Source of the DNA: JBBTYG01 sp964483045 | Lineage (GTDB): Bacteria; Patescibacteriota; Minisyncoccia; UBA6257; 2-01-FULL-56-20 | Assembly (NCBI GenBank): GCA_964483045.1 | Contig: CAYZZK010000039.1 | Coordinates: forward strand, 1-8,652 | Direction of reading: 5' to 3' | Length of the DNA: 8,652 bases | Shown: positions 1 to 5,040 of the stretch, in pieces | How positions within the stretch are numbered: position 1 is the stretch's first letter | Layout of the letters: the number at the start of each line of letters is the position of its first letter | Translations under genes and position numbers: made by a program | The notes under the pieces: generated by a model | The model's database searches: none | The model's input: the letters and a program-made list of their open reading frames with translations, nothing else | Told to the model about the DNA's origin: nothing

Positions 1-79
1 GTGCAGGAGTGGTTTAACTGGCAGTCCTGGAAAGACTGTGTACCGAAAGGTACCGAGGGTTCGAATCCCTCCCTTTCCG
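1..79 (+). tRNA. tRNA-Ser(GGA), 5' end cut by window edge
   Basis: This is a serine tRNA with its long variable arm. The anticodon stem is CAGTC (22-26) paired with GACTG (34-38) around the loop CTGGAAA, giving anticodon GGA at 29-31, which reads UCC/UCU. The variable arm is GTACC (40-44), GAAA, GGTAC (49-53), as expected for class II tRNA-Ser. The T arm is GAGGG (55-59), TTCGAAT, CCCTC (67-71). The 3' acceptor strand CCTTTCC occupies 72-78 and the discriminator G is at 79. About six bases of the 5' acceptor strand lie before the window. The following bases are CAA, so the 3' CCA is not encoded and must be added by a nucleotidyltransferase. The gene marks the left boundary of an accessory segment. 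Confidence 0.95.
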
Positions 80-150
80 CAATACCAAAAAATGATACCC
101 GCAAGGAGTATCATTTTTTGGTATAGTTGAGCGGAGGGATTCGGAAACCC
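58..150. repeat. Imperfect inverted repeat of tRNA 3' end plus terminator arm
   Basis: The segment 58-98 (T arm, acceptor strand and left terminator arm) is repeated in reverse complement at 108-150 with small gaps. Matching blocks, in order, are GGGTT (58-61 region) with AACCC (146-150), CGAATCCCTCC (62-72) with 133-143, a GC/AA stretch, then the 17-bp terminator stem. The right copy lacks six bases of the acceptor strand and has two-base insertions. It may be a degenerate inverted duplication of the tRNA end, or the remnant of a second tRNA 3' end on the minus strand. What is seen is the ordered similarity; its origin is inference. Confidence 0.55.
82..124 (+). terminator. Hairpin terminator of tRNA-Ser
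   Basis: A perfect 17-bp inverted repeat (82-98 with 108-124) encloses a 9-base loop and starts three bases after the tRNA. The arm contains six A/T pairs, so the right arm supplies its own six-T run at 114-119. Position and strength suit an intrinsic terminator for the tRNA. The stem is AT-rich and lacks the usual GC core, and the U run lies inside the stem. It is also the centre of a larger imperfect palindrome that reaches into the tRNA. Confidence 0.7.
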
Positions 151-151
151 A

Positions 152-179
152 TTGAAATGAAAGATTGTAGAGACATAAC
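152..179 (+). promoter_or_regulatory. Weak candidate promoter for the YdeI-type gene
   Basis: TTGAAA at 152-157 (5 of 6 to the -35 consensus) is followed, after 16 bases, by CATAAC at 174-179 (4 of 6 to the -10). It lies about 45 bases upstream of the ATG at 224. No better sigma-70-like pair was seen in the gap after the tRNA terminator. This is only a pattern match. Confidence 0.2.
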
Positions 180-223
180 CCGAGTACGTGGATAACGAGT
201 GAAAAAAACAACAGATTAAAAGC

Positions 224-544
224 ATGACCCAAAAAGTAATTTCCACCGGTACGGTGCACAAGTTGCCAGCCGATTTACGGGATGCTTTGACTGCTGACTC
301 GAAAGCGCTCGCGGCATGGGAGGATATTACGCCGCTCGCACGCAATGAATGGATATGCTGGGCTACCTTCGTCAAAAGAGACGAGACGAGAAAGGACCAT
401 GTTAAAAGGACGGTAAGCGAACTGAAGGAAGGGATGCGGCGGCCGTGCTGCTGGTTGGGCTGTATTCATCGCACGGATAAATCGATAAGCCCTTCGGTAC
501 GGGCAGTGCTCGACAGGCGGTCTAAAAAATATAAAAAAATATGA
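224..544 (+). CDS. YdeI/OmdA-family small protein with extended C-terminus
   Basis: This 106-residue protein matches the C-terminal YdeI/OmpD-associated (OmdA, PF13376) domain found alone in many small proteins. Seen in the sequence: LPADLRDAL at 14-22, the hallmark TPLARNEWICW at 36-46, a basic helix to about residue 68, and the Cys-rich end RRPCCWLGCIHR at 72-83. Homologues I know stop right after this HR, at about 80 residues. Here 23 more residues, ending in a Lys/Arg-rich tail, follow, as if the original stop had been lost. The family is named for association with bacteriocin protection and OmpD, but its biochemical role is unclear; small members are typical accessory genes. No SD precedes the ATG. 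The stop overlaps the start of the next, broken reading frame (ATGA), so the two were probably once co-transcribed. Confidence 0.8.
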   Translation: MTQKVISTGTVHKLPADLRDALTADSKALAAWEDITPLARNEWICWATFVKRDETRKDHVKRTVSELKEGMRRPCCWLGCIHRTDKSISPSVRAVLDRRSKKYKKI

Positions 545-726
545 CCATTACAAAATCTTCCCAATCGTTCGGACGCCACATGCTCAATAAAGTTCCATAG
601 ATCACTCTCTAGTTCTGGCTTATTAAAGTGATGTGCGCGACGGTCGGAGAAACCGCAGCGGACTTCTTGAATGTCGATCTCAATTTCGGTCTTACGGGAA
701 CTTCGATCGTGACACGGAGCTTATAG
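541..726 (+). pseudogene. Remnant of DUF347/COG4705 membrane protein
   Basis: Reading from ATG 541 gives an N-terminus that fits the COG4705 (DUF347 repeat) membrane-anchored protein family. NKVP at 586-597 is followed by TAG (598), ITL, TAG (610) and FWLIKVM, then VGETAADFLN and FGLTGTSIV. The two TAG codons fall where relatives, as I remember them, carry Glu (KVPEITL) and an aromatic residue before FW. Similarity stops near 708, where a different gene tail is joined, and the frame ends at a third TAG (724-726). Intact family members are several times longer, with several membrane helices. The gene is therefore broken by point stops and by loss of everything after the first repeat. Its start overlaps the upstream YdeI-type stop by ATGA, the usual sign of an old operon. 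The function of the family is unknown. Confidence 0.7.
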
Positions 727-773
727 ACGGAAAGCGCAGGCCTTGCTGTTGGGCAGGTTGCACCCATCGTTGA
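705..773 (+). pseudogene. C-terminal fragment of a second YdeI/OmdA-type gene
   Basis: In the frame of base 711, codons read TEL, IDGKRRPCCWAGCTHR and then TGA (771-773). This is the Cys-rich C-terminus of the same family as the 224-544 gene, here stopping at HR as relatives do. Nothing upstream of about 705 matches the family in this frame; that sequence belongs to the DUF347 remnant in another frame. The two YdeI tails differ at many bases, so this is not a recent tandem copy. A deletion that joined a DUF347 gene to the end of a neighbouring YdeI-type gene explains what is seen. Confidence 0.7.
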
Positions 774-805
774 ACGTTGGATTAGCAAAGATTGAGCGCT
801 AAATA

Positions 806-845
806 GCAAAAGGATTACGCCGCGTGGAGTAATCCTTTTTTGTTT
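806..845. terminator. Bidirectional intrinsic terminator
   Basis: AAAAGGATTAC (808-818) pairs with GTAATCCTTTT (829-839) around a 10-base loop. It is followed on the plus strand by TTG and a run of T. On the minus strand the same stem is followed by TTTTGCTATTT, so it can also serve the zinc-ribbon gene ending at 871. It separates the decayed YdeI/DUF347 block from the minus-strand gene. Confidence 0.8.
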
Positions 846-870
846 TTTTTCGAGAGCCAGCGTTTCTGTT

Positions 871-1104
871 TCAAATTGGTGCCCGTGCCCTCAATTTCAG
901 AAGACGCTTTTTGGACGAGTGTCCTGTTTTCGTCCCAATTTGTGCCAGAACTTCTCGGTTAAGTACGCTATCACAAGCAAAACAGCAGGGCCCGGAGTTA
1001 TATGAACATAGCGGGTTGCCGCATTTCTTGCATGATGCGCCGTGCGGAAAGCGCTTAGGCCGCTTGGGGCCGAAAGCGCTATCAACTTTTTCGGTCGTAC
1101 TCAT
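871..1104 (-). CDS. Small zinc-ribbon-like protein
   Basis: This 77-residue basic protein has a central four-Cys cluster: CKKC at 25-28 and C41-F-A-C44, with extra Cys at 33 and 40. The CxxCGxPL...YN.GP.CxxC layout resembles short bacterial zinc-ribbon proteins and the ribbon ends of some regulators. The N-terminus (1-22) is Lys/Arg/Pro-rich and the tail (62-77) is strongly basic (KKRLLKLRAR), which would suit nucleic-acid contact. No enzyme motif is visible. It is preceded by a good minus-strand promoter at 1179-1207 and ends just before a bidirectional terminator, so it looks like a complete single-gene unit. There is no SD before the ATG. A regulatory role is inference; the zinc site is the only supported function. 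Confidence 0.65.
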   Translation of the reverse strand: MSTTEKVDSAFGPKRPKRFPHGASCKKCGNPLCSYNSGPCCFACDSVLNREVLAQIGTKTGHSSKKRLLKLRARAPI

Positions 1105-1137
1105 AGTCGTTTATTGGAGTTGTTTTCAAGAGCAGCT

Positions 1138-1161
1138 GCTGTAAGCGTTTTTAGTTACAGC
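1138..1161 (-). other. Short hairpin in leader of the zinc-ribbon gene
   Basis: GCTGTAA (1138-1144) and TTACAGC (1155-1161) form a perfect 7-bp inverted repeat with a 10-base spacer. On the minus strand it lies between the predicted start of transcription (about 1172) and the ATG (1104). It could be an RNA hairpin in the leader or a dyad operator. No T run follows, so it is not a terminator. Confidence 0.35.
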
Positions 1162-1172
1162 GGCCCAAAACT

Positions 1173-1199
1173 TTTACAATTAAATCGCTCAAATATAAT
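1173..1199 (+). promoter_or_regulatory. Candidate plus-strand promoter interleaved with the minus one
   Basis: TTTACA (1173-1178) and TATAAT (1194-1199) are 15 bases apart, which is shorter than ideal. They are interdigitated with the minus-strand promoter boxes. If real, this would drive the 1312 gene from about 1206 with a leader of roughly 105 bases, and only one of the two promoters could be occupied at a time. Confidence 0.3.
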
Positions 1200-1207
1200 T
1201 TTGTCAA
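1179..1207 (-). promoter_or_regulatory. Sigma-70-type promoter for the zinc-ribbon gene
   Basis: On the minus strand a perfect TTGACA (-35, at 1207-1202) is followed by 17 bases and TTTAAT (-10, at 1184-1179, 5 of 6). Transcription would start near 1172, giving a leader of about 68 bases to the ATG at 1104. Confidence 0.6.
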
Positions 1208-1295
1208 AGTTATGCTTTCTATTCCACAGTTGCCAAAAATAGGTTGCGCGTGGCAATATGGTTGCAGTAGTTTTCACAGATGCATAATGCTTTTG

Positions 1296-1306
1296 AAAGG
1301 GGGTGA
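1296..1306 (+). promoter_or_regulatory. Extended Shine-Dalgarno setting the start at 1312
   Basis: AAAGGGGGTGA matches the full anti-SD complement AAAGGAGGTGA at 10 of 11 bases and ends five bases before ATG 1312. The alternative GTG at 1303 lies inside this motif and cannot be the start. It is by far the best ribosome binding site in the window; most other genes here have none. Confidence 0.75.
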
Positions 1307-1311
1307 ATAAT

Positions 1312-1656
1312 ATGATAGATGGCAGCGTTGACGCTTTTCGCGATGATTCAAGGAATCTGGGGGTTTTGGCTCGAAAAGGATATAGTTCCTTGTGCGCATG
1401 GATTTTCTGCGGATTTTTTTCGCTGATCTTCCTTATGGCAATAAGCACGGTGATGACGTACGCCGGCTGGAGCTTGCTCAATGAATGGCTTTTCCACATT
1501 CGGCCGTTTTCGTTCCTTGAATTGTTCTTCGTGGGAATTTTTCAAGTGTTTGCACTCCTCATCGTTCTCATTGCAATCGTTTTCGGTTTTCTGTTGTTGC
1601 TTGCTTGGGTAACGGCCAGGATGGTCGGAATCGAGGACGAGTATGAATTATGCTAG
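1312..1656 (+). CDS. Two-helix membrane protein of unknown function
   Basis: I do not recognise this 114-residue protein. Residues 1-22 are polar and probably cytosolic. A hydrophobic segment spans about 25-52 and a long second one about 67-103 (FLELFFVGIFQVF onward), and a short acidic tail GIEDEYELC ends the protein. It is therefore probably an integral inner-membrane protein with two helices. The start at 1312 is set by a strong SD. It forms a single-gene unit: convergent-free upstream DNA with a possible promoter at 1173-1199, and a strong terminator 22 bases after the stop. The high-quality SD is unlike its neighbours and may mark foreign origin or high expression. Confidence 0.6.
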   Translation: MIDGSVDAFRDDSRNLGVLARKGYSSLCAWIFCGFFSLIFLMAISTVMTYAGWSLLNEWLFHIRPFSFLELFFVGIFQVFALLIVLIAIVFGFLLLLAWVTARMVGIEDEYELC

Positions 1657-1678
1657 TGGCGTAGGCCCTCGCAAATCC

Positions 1679-1717
1679 AAAAATTCCGCTTTGGTATTCT
1701 GAAGCGGAATTTTTTTT
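1679..1717 (+). terminator. Strong intrinsic terminator
   Basis: AAAAATTCCGCTT (1679-1691) pairs perfectly over 13 bp with AAGCGGAATTTTT (1702-1714), with a 10-base loop and further T to 1717. It ends the 1312-1656 unit and isolates it from the next operon. Confidence 0.85.
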
Positions 1718-1785
1718 GCTCCCACGGCCAGCCGTTGCAAAACCTATATTTTGGAGTACGCTATCTGGGGGCGGGATGAATTTTA

Positions 1786-1798
1786 TATAATTAACGCA
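1786..1798 (+). promoter_or_regulatory. Consensus -10 box placed for leaderless transcription
   Basis: A perfect TATAAT (1786-1791) is followed by TAACGC and then the ATG at 1798. The usual six- to seven-base spacing puts the transcription start on the A of the start codon, so the mRNA would have no 5' leader. No clear -35 is visible 17 bases upstream, and there is no SD. Confidence 0.6.
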
Positions 1799-3360
1799 TG
1801 CAAAAATCAGAAGCAGTTCAGAAACTTATAGCCGATTACGATAGGTATCGTACAGCGAAGGAGCTAAGCCAAAAATATACGGGCGAGAAAATCCATGTGG
1901 ACGAAATCGCGTCGAAGCTCGCGGCGTTCTACGAGAAAGTGCGGAATCTGATCGCGTACAGCGAAGAACATCTGCTTCGCAAGGGGACGATCGATCGGAT
2001 TCTGCGCAGGCGGATTTTTCTCAAGGATTTCGAGAAGAATTTCGCCGAACCGCTGATAAAGGAATTGATTCGTTCGGGGCATCTGGCGAATGATACCGTG
2101 CCGGAGGGCAAGGTCGCCGATGTCCAAAAAATTATCGACAATCTTAATTACCTTATTGAGCGCGGGATATTTAAGAATGAAATGGAAAAAGACGAGATTT
2201 CGGAGTGGCTCATCACCATTTCCATCTCGGCAATCGAGGAAGAGCTTTTCCCGCCGGCGAAGGAACAGATGCTCTCCGAAGCAACGTTCAGTACTATAAG
2301 AAGCAATCTTACGCTGCGGAACGTTGAATTAAGCGAAGAAGAAACGGACGTGCAGCTTTTTCTCGCCATTCAAAGAGCGCTGTTCCGCCCGGACGACGAT
2401 CAGCTTCGGTATCGCCTTTTGAAGTTTATGTATCCTCGCTGGGGCGCGTTCAACGAAGAAGAAACGGCCATAGTGGCGGAAAATCTGCCGGAGTTAAAAC
2501 ACACCCTAAACCACTTTTTTAAAAATCCCGTCGGCCGATATTTTTTAAAGTTGTGCAACAGAAAAAAAGTTATTTTTTTGCTGTTGGGCGACCTCGTTTT
2601 TAGCGGAAGCCCGTTGGATGAAAACTTCGAAGTGCTGTTGAAGCATGCGTACCAGGATCGGTACAAAAAAGAGAAAATTCAGTTGCACAGATTGGCTTTT
2701 TTCAGCGTCATTTCATTTTTTATTTCAAAAGTTTTGGTCGCCCTTGCGGTTGAAATACCCCTCGACAAATATCTGGCTCATGCATTTTCCATGCGCACCC
2801 TGATAATCAATATCGCCTTGCCGCCGCTCCTCATGCTTTTCATAATTCTTTTCATCCGCCTTCCCTCCAAGCAAAATTATTATCTGGTGGCGGGCGAGGT
2901 GAGGGATGTCATTTCTCCCGGGATACAAAAAAAATATATCGTCACTGTCCCCAAAAAACGGAGCTGGATAAATGAAACCCTGGTGCGGTTTGCGTACCTT
3001 ATAACGCTTGGCGTGGTTCTCTATTTATTGACCGCAGGTCTTATGCGCTTGAATTTTAGCATTGCAAGCATAGTGATTTTCGCGCTGTTCATATCGATGG
3101 TGATCGCAACCGGCGTACGAATCAATAATCGCACAAAAGAAATAAGCTTGATGAAGGAAAAAGCCACGTTGGGGAGTTTTATCATCGATCTCGTCTCGAT
3201 TCCTTTCATGACAATCGGCAAATGGGCGATCAGCGGGCTTGGCAAATTCAACATATTGGTAATCGGGTTTAATTTCTTGATCGAGCTTCCGTTCCAGTTG
3301 TTCGTGGAATTTTTGGAAAATTTCCGCGGATTCATCAGGGCGAAAAAGGAAGAAGATTAA
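1798..3360 (+). CDS. Conserved-type large membrane protein, function unknown
   Basis: This protein has 520 residues. Residues 1-290 look soluble and helical, rich in charged residues (for example KIHVDEIASKLAAFYEKVR at 31-49 and an RILRRR patch at 67-72). Four clear hydrophobic segments follow at about 299-319, 333-354, 393-415 and 419-440. A further hydrophobic or amphipathic stretch lies near 460-505, and the end is charged (RAKKEED). I recall similar hypothetical proteins in candidate-phyla genomes but know of no assigned function, and I see no catalytic motif. It is the first gene of a run with the TMEM175-like channel (23-base gap) and the PfkB kinase. The start is supported by the TATAAT box six bases upstream, which implies a leaderless message. 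An envelope-associated role is inference from topology only. Confidence 0.8.
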   Translation: MQKSEAVQKLIADYDRYRTAKELSQKYTGEKIHVDEIASKLAAFYEKVRNLIAYSEEHLLRKGTIDRILRRRIFLKDFEKNFAEPLIKELIRSGHLANDTVPEGKVADVQKIIDNLNYLIERGIFKNEMEKDEISEWLITISISAIEEELFPPAKEQMLSEATFSTIRSNLTLRNVELSEEETDVQLFLAIQRALFRPDDDQLRYRLLKFMYPRWGAFNEEETAIVAENLPELKHTLNHFFKNPVGRYFLKLCNRKKVIFLLLGDLVFSGSPLDENFEVLLKHAYQDRYKKEKIQLHRLAFFSVISFFISKVLVALAVEIPLDKYLAHAFSMRTLIINIALPPLLMLFIILFIRLPSKQNYYLVAGEVRDVISPGIQKKYIVTVPKKRSWINETLVRFAYLITLGVVLYLLTAGLMRLNFSIASIVIFALFISMVIATGVRINNRTKEISLMKEKATLGSFIIDLVSIPFMTIGKWAISGLGKFNILVIGFNFLIELPFQLFVEFLENFRGFIRAKKEED

Positions 3361-3383
3361 AAACGCGCCGCGGTTTAAAGACC

Positions 3384-4016
3384 ATGCCCGAAAAAGATTA
3401 CATCGATTCGACGGATAGAATAGAAGCGTTTAGCGACGGGGTTATCGCGATAATTTTGACGCTCTTGATCCTTGAGATCAAAGTGCCGCACCTTTCCGAT
3501 TTCTCGAATCAGGCCGTTTTTGCGGCGCTTATCGTCCTCGCGCCGAAATTCGTGGGCTTCGTACTTAGTTTTGTTACGATCGCGATTTTCTGGGTAAATC
3601 ACCATCACTTTTTTCACGAGATCAAATACACGGATAAGTGGCTTTTGTGGTACAACAATTTTCTGCTTTTCTGGCTGGCGGTCATTCCGTTCGTAACCGC
3701 TTTTATCGGCGACTACCCCTCGGTGCCTGCGGTGGTCGCACTCTATGGATTCGTGTTTTTTATGGGAGCCGGGGCGTTTACGCTCATGGGGCATTATGTG
3801 TTTTTCCGAAGCCGGCTGATCCCGAGCGAGACCGTTCCTCATTCCGTGCGAAAGAGCGAGTTCAAGCGAAGTTTGGTCGGCGTTGCGCTCTACGGAAGTT
3901 CGATCCTGCTCGCGTTCGTTTCGATTTATATTTCCATCGCCATATTTATTTTCCTGCCCATCTTTTATTTTTTCCCGAGGCATATCGCCGATCACGCCCA
4001 CGAGGGAGAAAGATGA
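3384..4016 (+). CDS. TMEM175-family potassium channel homologue
   Basis: This 210-residue polytopic protein carries the TMEM175 (DUF1211) signature: R12 followed by FSDGVIAI at 16-23 at the start of the first helix, continuing into TLLILEI. About six membrane segments can be traced: roughly 18-32, 44-65, 69-80 with NHHHFF, 92-112, 118-140 and 164-197. Bacterial members of about 200 residues form tetrameric K+-selective leak channels, with the conserved hydrophobic residues of helix 1 lining the pore. Length and motif fit this group. The gene follows the 520-aa protein after 23 bases without an SD, so it is probably in the same transcript. K+ conductance is known for characterised homologues and inferred here. 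Confidence 0.85.
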   Translation: MPEKDYIDSTDRIEAFSDGVIAIILTLLILEIKVPHLSDFSNQAVFAALIVLAPKFVGFVLSFVTIAIFWVNHHHFFHEIKYTDKWLLWYNNFLLFWLAVIPFVTAFIGDYPSVPAVVALYGFVFFMGAGAFTLMGHYVFFRSRLIPSETVPHSVRKSEFKRSLVGVALYGSSILLAFVSIYISIAIFIFLPIFYFFPRHIADHAHEGER

Positions 4017-4022
4017 TATAAT
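4017..4022 (+). promoter_or_regulatory. Possible internal -10 box before the PfkB gene
   Basis: TATAAT sits in the 14-base gap directly after the TMEM175-type stop and eight bases before ATG 4031. This would give a leaderless or nearly leaderless message for the kinase. The GAGGA between them is too close to the ATG (one base) to work as a normal SD. No -35 is evident, so the gene may simply be read from the upstream promoter. Confidence 0.4.
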
Positions 4023-4030
4023 TCGAGGAA

Positions 4031-4921
4031 ATGAGAGTCGCGCTTGTCGGCCCAATCGTAAAAGACAAAATCACCGTTGATCTGGTGACGACGGCCAAGA
4101 TCGGAGGAATTCCATATTACGAAGCGATCGCGCTCAAGAATCTCGGCGCCGATGTTACTGTGTACGGTTCCTATGGGGCAAAAGACGACGCATGGGTTCG
4201 TAATAATTTTGGACAGATCGAAGTCGTGCACATTCCTGCCGAGAAGACGATAGAGTTCGAGCGTTTTTATTCAAGCGCAAATCCGGATGTTTGTGTTTCG
4301 GTCGTTGCCAGGTACGTGCGAAACCGGATTGACGCCTCGGCGGAAGTGATTCGCCAGCTGAACTCGTTCGATTATGTGATGTTCGGCCCGCTTTTTCACG
4401 ACAACATCTCTCCGTTTCTTTTCGCCGCCATCCACAAGGCGAAGACTGTTCTCGGCAATTTCGGAATGTTTGCATACGTGCAGGGAGAATCGCTGATCTG
4501 GAAAAACCCGGAGAATTTGATTCATGTGGCGCCTCATCTTTCGTACCTGTTTCTGGACGACAGGGAAATTACGTTCGCGGCGCAAAAAAAATCCGTCGAT
4601 GAAGCGGTGCGGTTTATGCAGACGAAAACCGACGCGGTGATCGTTGTGACGCTAGGATCGAAAGGGGCGCGCGTATTCGCGGGAGCCGAAAAATACGAAA
4701 TTCCGGCTTTTCCTCCGGCGCGTATCGGAGACCCTACCGGCACGGGCGACACCTACGCCGCGGCGTTTATCCGGGCGGTAAATGTATACGCCTCTCCGGT
4801 TGCGCAGGGGACGTTTGCCGCGATGGTCGCGACAATGAAGATCGAGGAGCGCGGGGCATTTACCGGCAATCTGAAAGAGGTTTTAGCGCGGCTAGCTGGG
4901 TCGGGGATTCTGCTCAAGTAA
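4031..4921 (+). CDS. PfkB-family carbohydrate/nucleoside kinase
   Basis: This 296-residue protein has the fold and motifs of the ribokinase/PfkB family, which phosphorylates sugars or nucleosides with ATP. The substrate-side GG is at 25-26 (KIGGIPYYEA). A degenerate middle motif LDDREITF lies at 175-182, followed by VVTLGSKGARVF at 205-216. The family's C-terminal signature appears as GDPTGTGDTYAAAF at 233-246, where D240 is the predicted catalytic base and the glycines form the anion hole. The substrate cannot be read from the sequence; members of this type include ribokinase, adenosine kinase and ADP-heptose-related kinases. The N-terminal lid is short compared with ribokinase. It is the last gene of the plus-strand run, followed by a hairpin at 4998-5029. 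Confidence 0.85.
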   Translation: MRVALVGPIVKDKITVDLVTTAKIGGIPYYEAIALKNLGADVTVYGSYGAKDDAWVRNNFGQIEVVHIPAEKTIEFERFYSSANPDVCVSVVARYVRNRIDASAEVIRQLNSFDYVMFGPLFHDNISPFLFAAIHKAKTVLGNFGMFAYVQGESLIWKNPENLIHVAPHLSYLFLDDREITFAAQKKSVDEAVRFMQTKTDAVIVVTLGSKGARVFAGAEKYEIPAFPPARIGDPTGTGDTYAAAFIRAVNVYASPVAQGTFAAMVATMKIEERGAFTGNLKEVLARLAGSGILLK

Positions 4922-4997
4922 AAGTTTCCGGTGTATCCGCAAAGTGCTACTTGTGGAGATATAGTGCCCTAAGTTTTTTTAAGGTATGCAGATATGT

Positions 4998-5029
4998 TTC
5001 GACCCCGAGGATCATTCCGCGGGGTCGAA
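4998..5029. terminator. Hairpin between convergent kinase and pilin genes
   Basis: TTCGACCCCG (4998-5007) pairs perfectly with CGGGGTCGAA (5020-5029), with a 12-base loop. It lies between two convergent genes, 12 bases past the minus-strand pilin stop. The stem is GC-rich, but no T run abuts it on either strand; the nearest on the plus strand starts 11 or more bases later. It may be a weak or bidirectional terminator, or an mRNA-stabilising hairpin. Confidence 0.5.
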
Positions 5030-5040
5030 TTATTCGCACT

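Noticed and set aside
14..259. Minus-strand 81-residue frame containing GRDSNPR
   Set aside because: It is antisense to the tRNA and terminator; GRDSNPR is the well-known artefact of translating a tRNA T arm backwards.
1..800. Integrative element inserted at the tRNA
   Set aside because: The tRNA location and cargo fit, but no integrase and no convincing direct-repeat attachment site are in view, so no element is called.
1230..1256. TTGCCA/TGGCAA inverted repeat as a promoter or operator
   Set aside because: Arms are only 6 bp, 15 bases apart, with no good -10 at the right distance; not above chance.
1155..1499. Minus-strand 114-residue frame over the two-helix protein
   Set aside because: It is antisense to a gene with a strong SD and terminator, has no promoter or motif, and crosses the promoter region.
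3375..4055. Minus-strand 226-residue open frame
   Set aside because: It lies wholly opposite the TMEM175-type gene, is full of charged low-complexity residues, and has no family motif; it is a shadow of the real gene.
4974..4983. Run of seven T followed by AAGG as a terminator of the kinase gene
   Set aside because: No stable stem precedes the T run; the hairpin at 4998-5029 is a better candidate.
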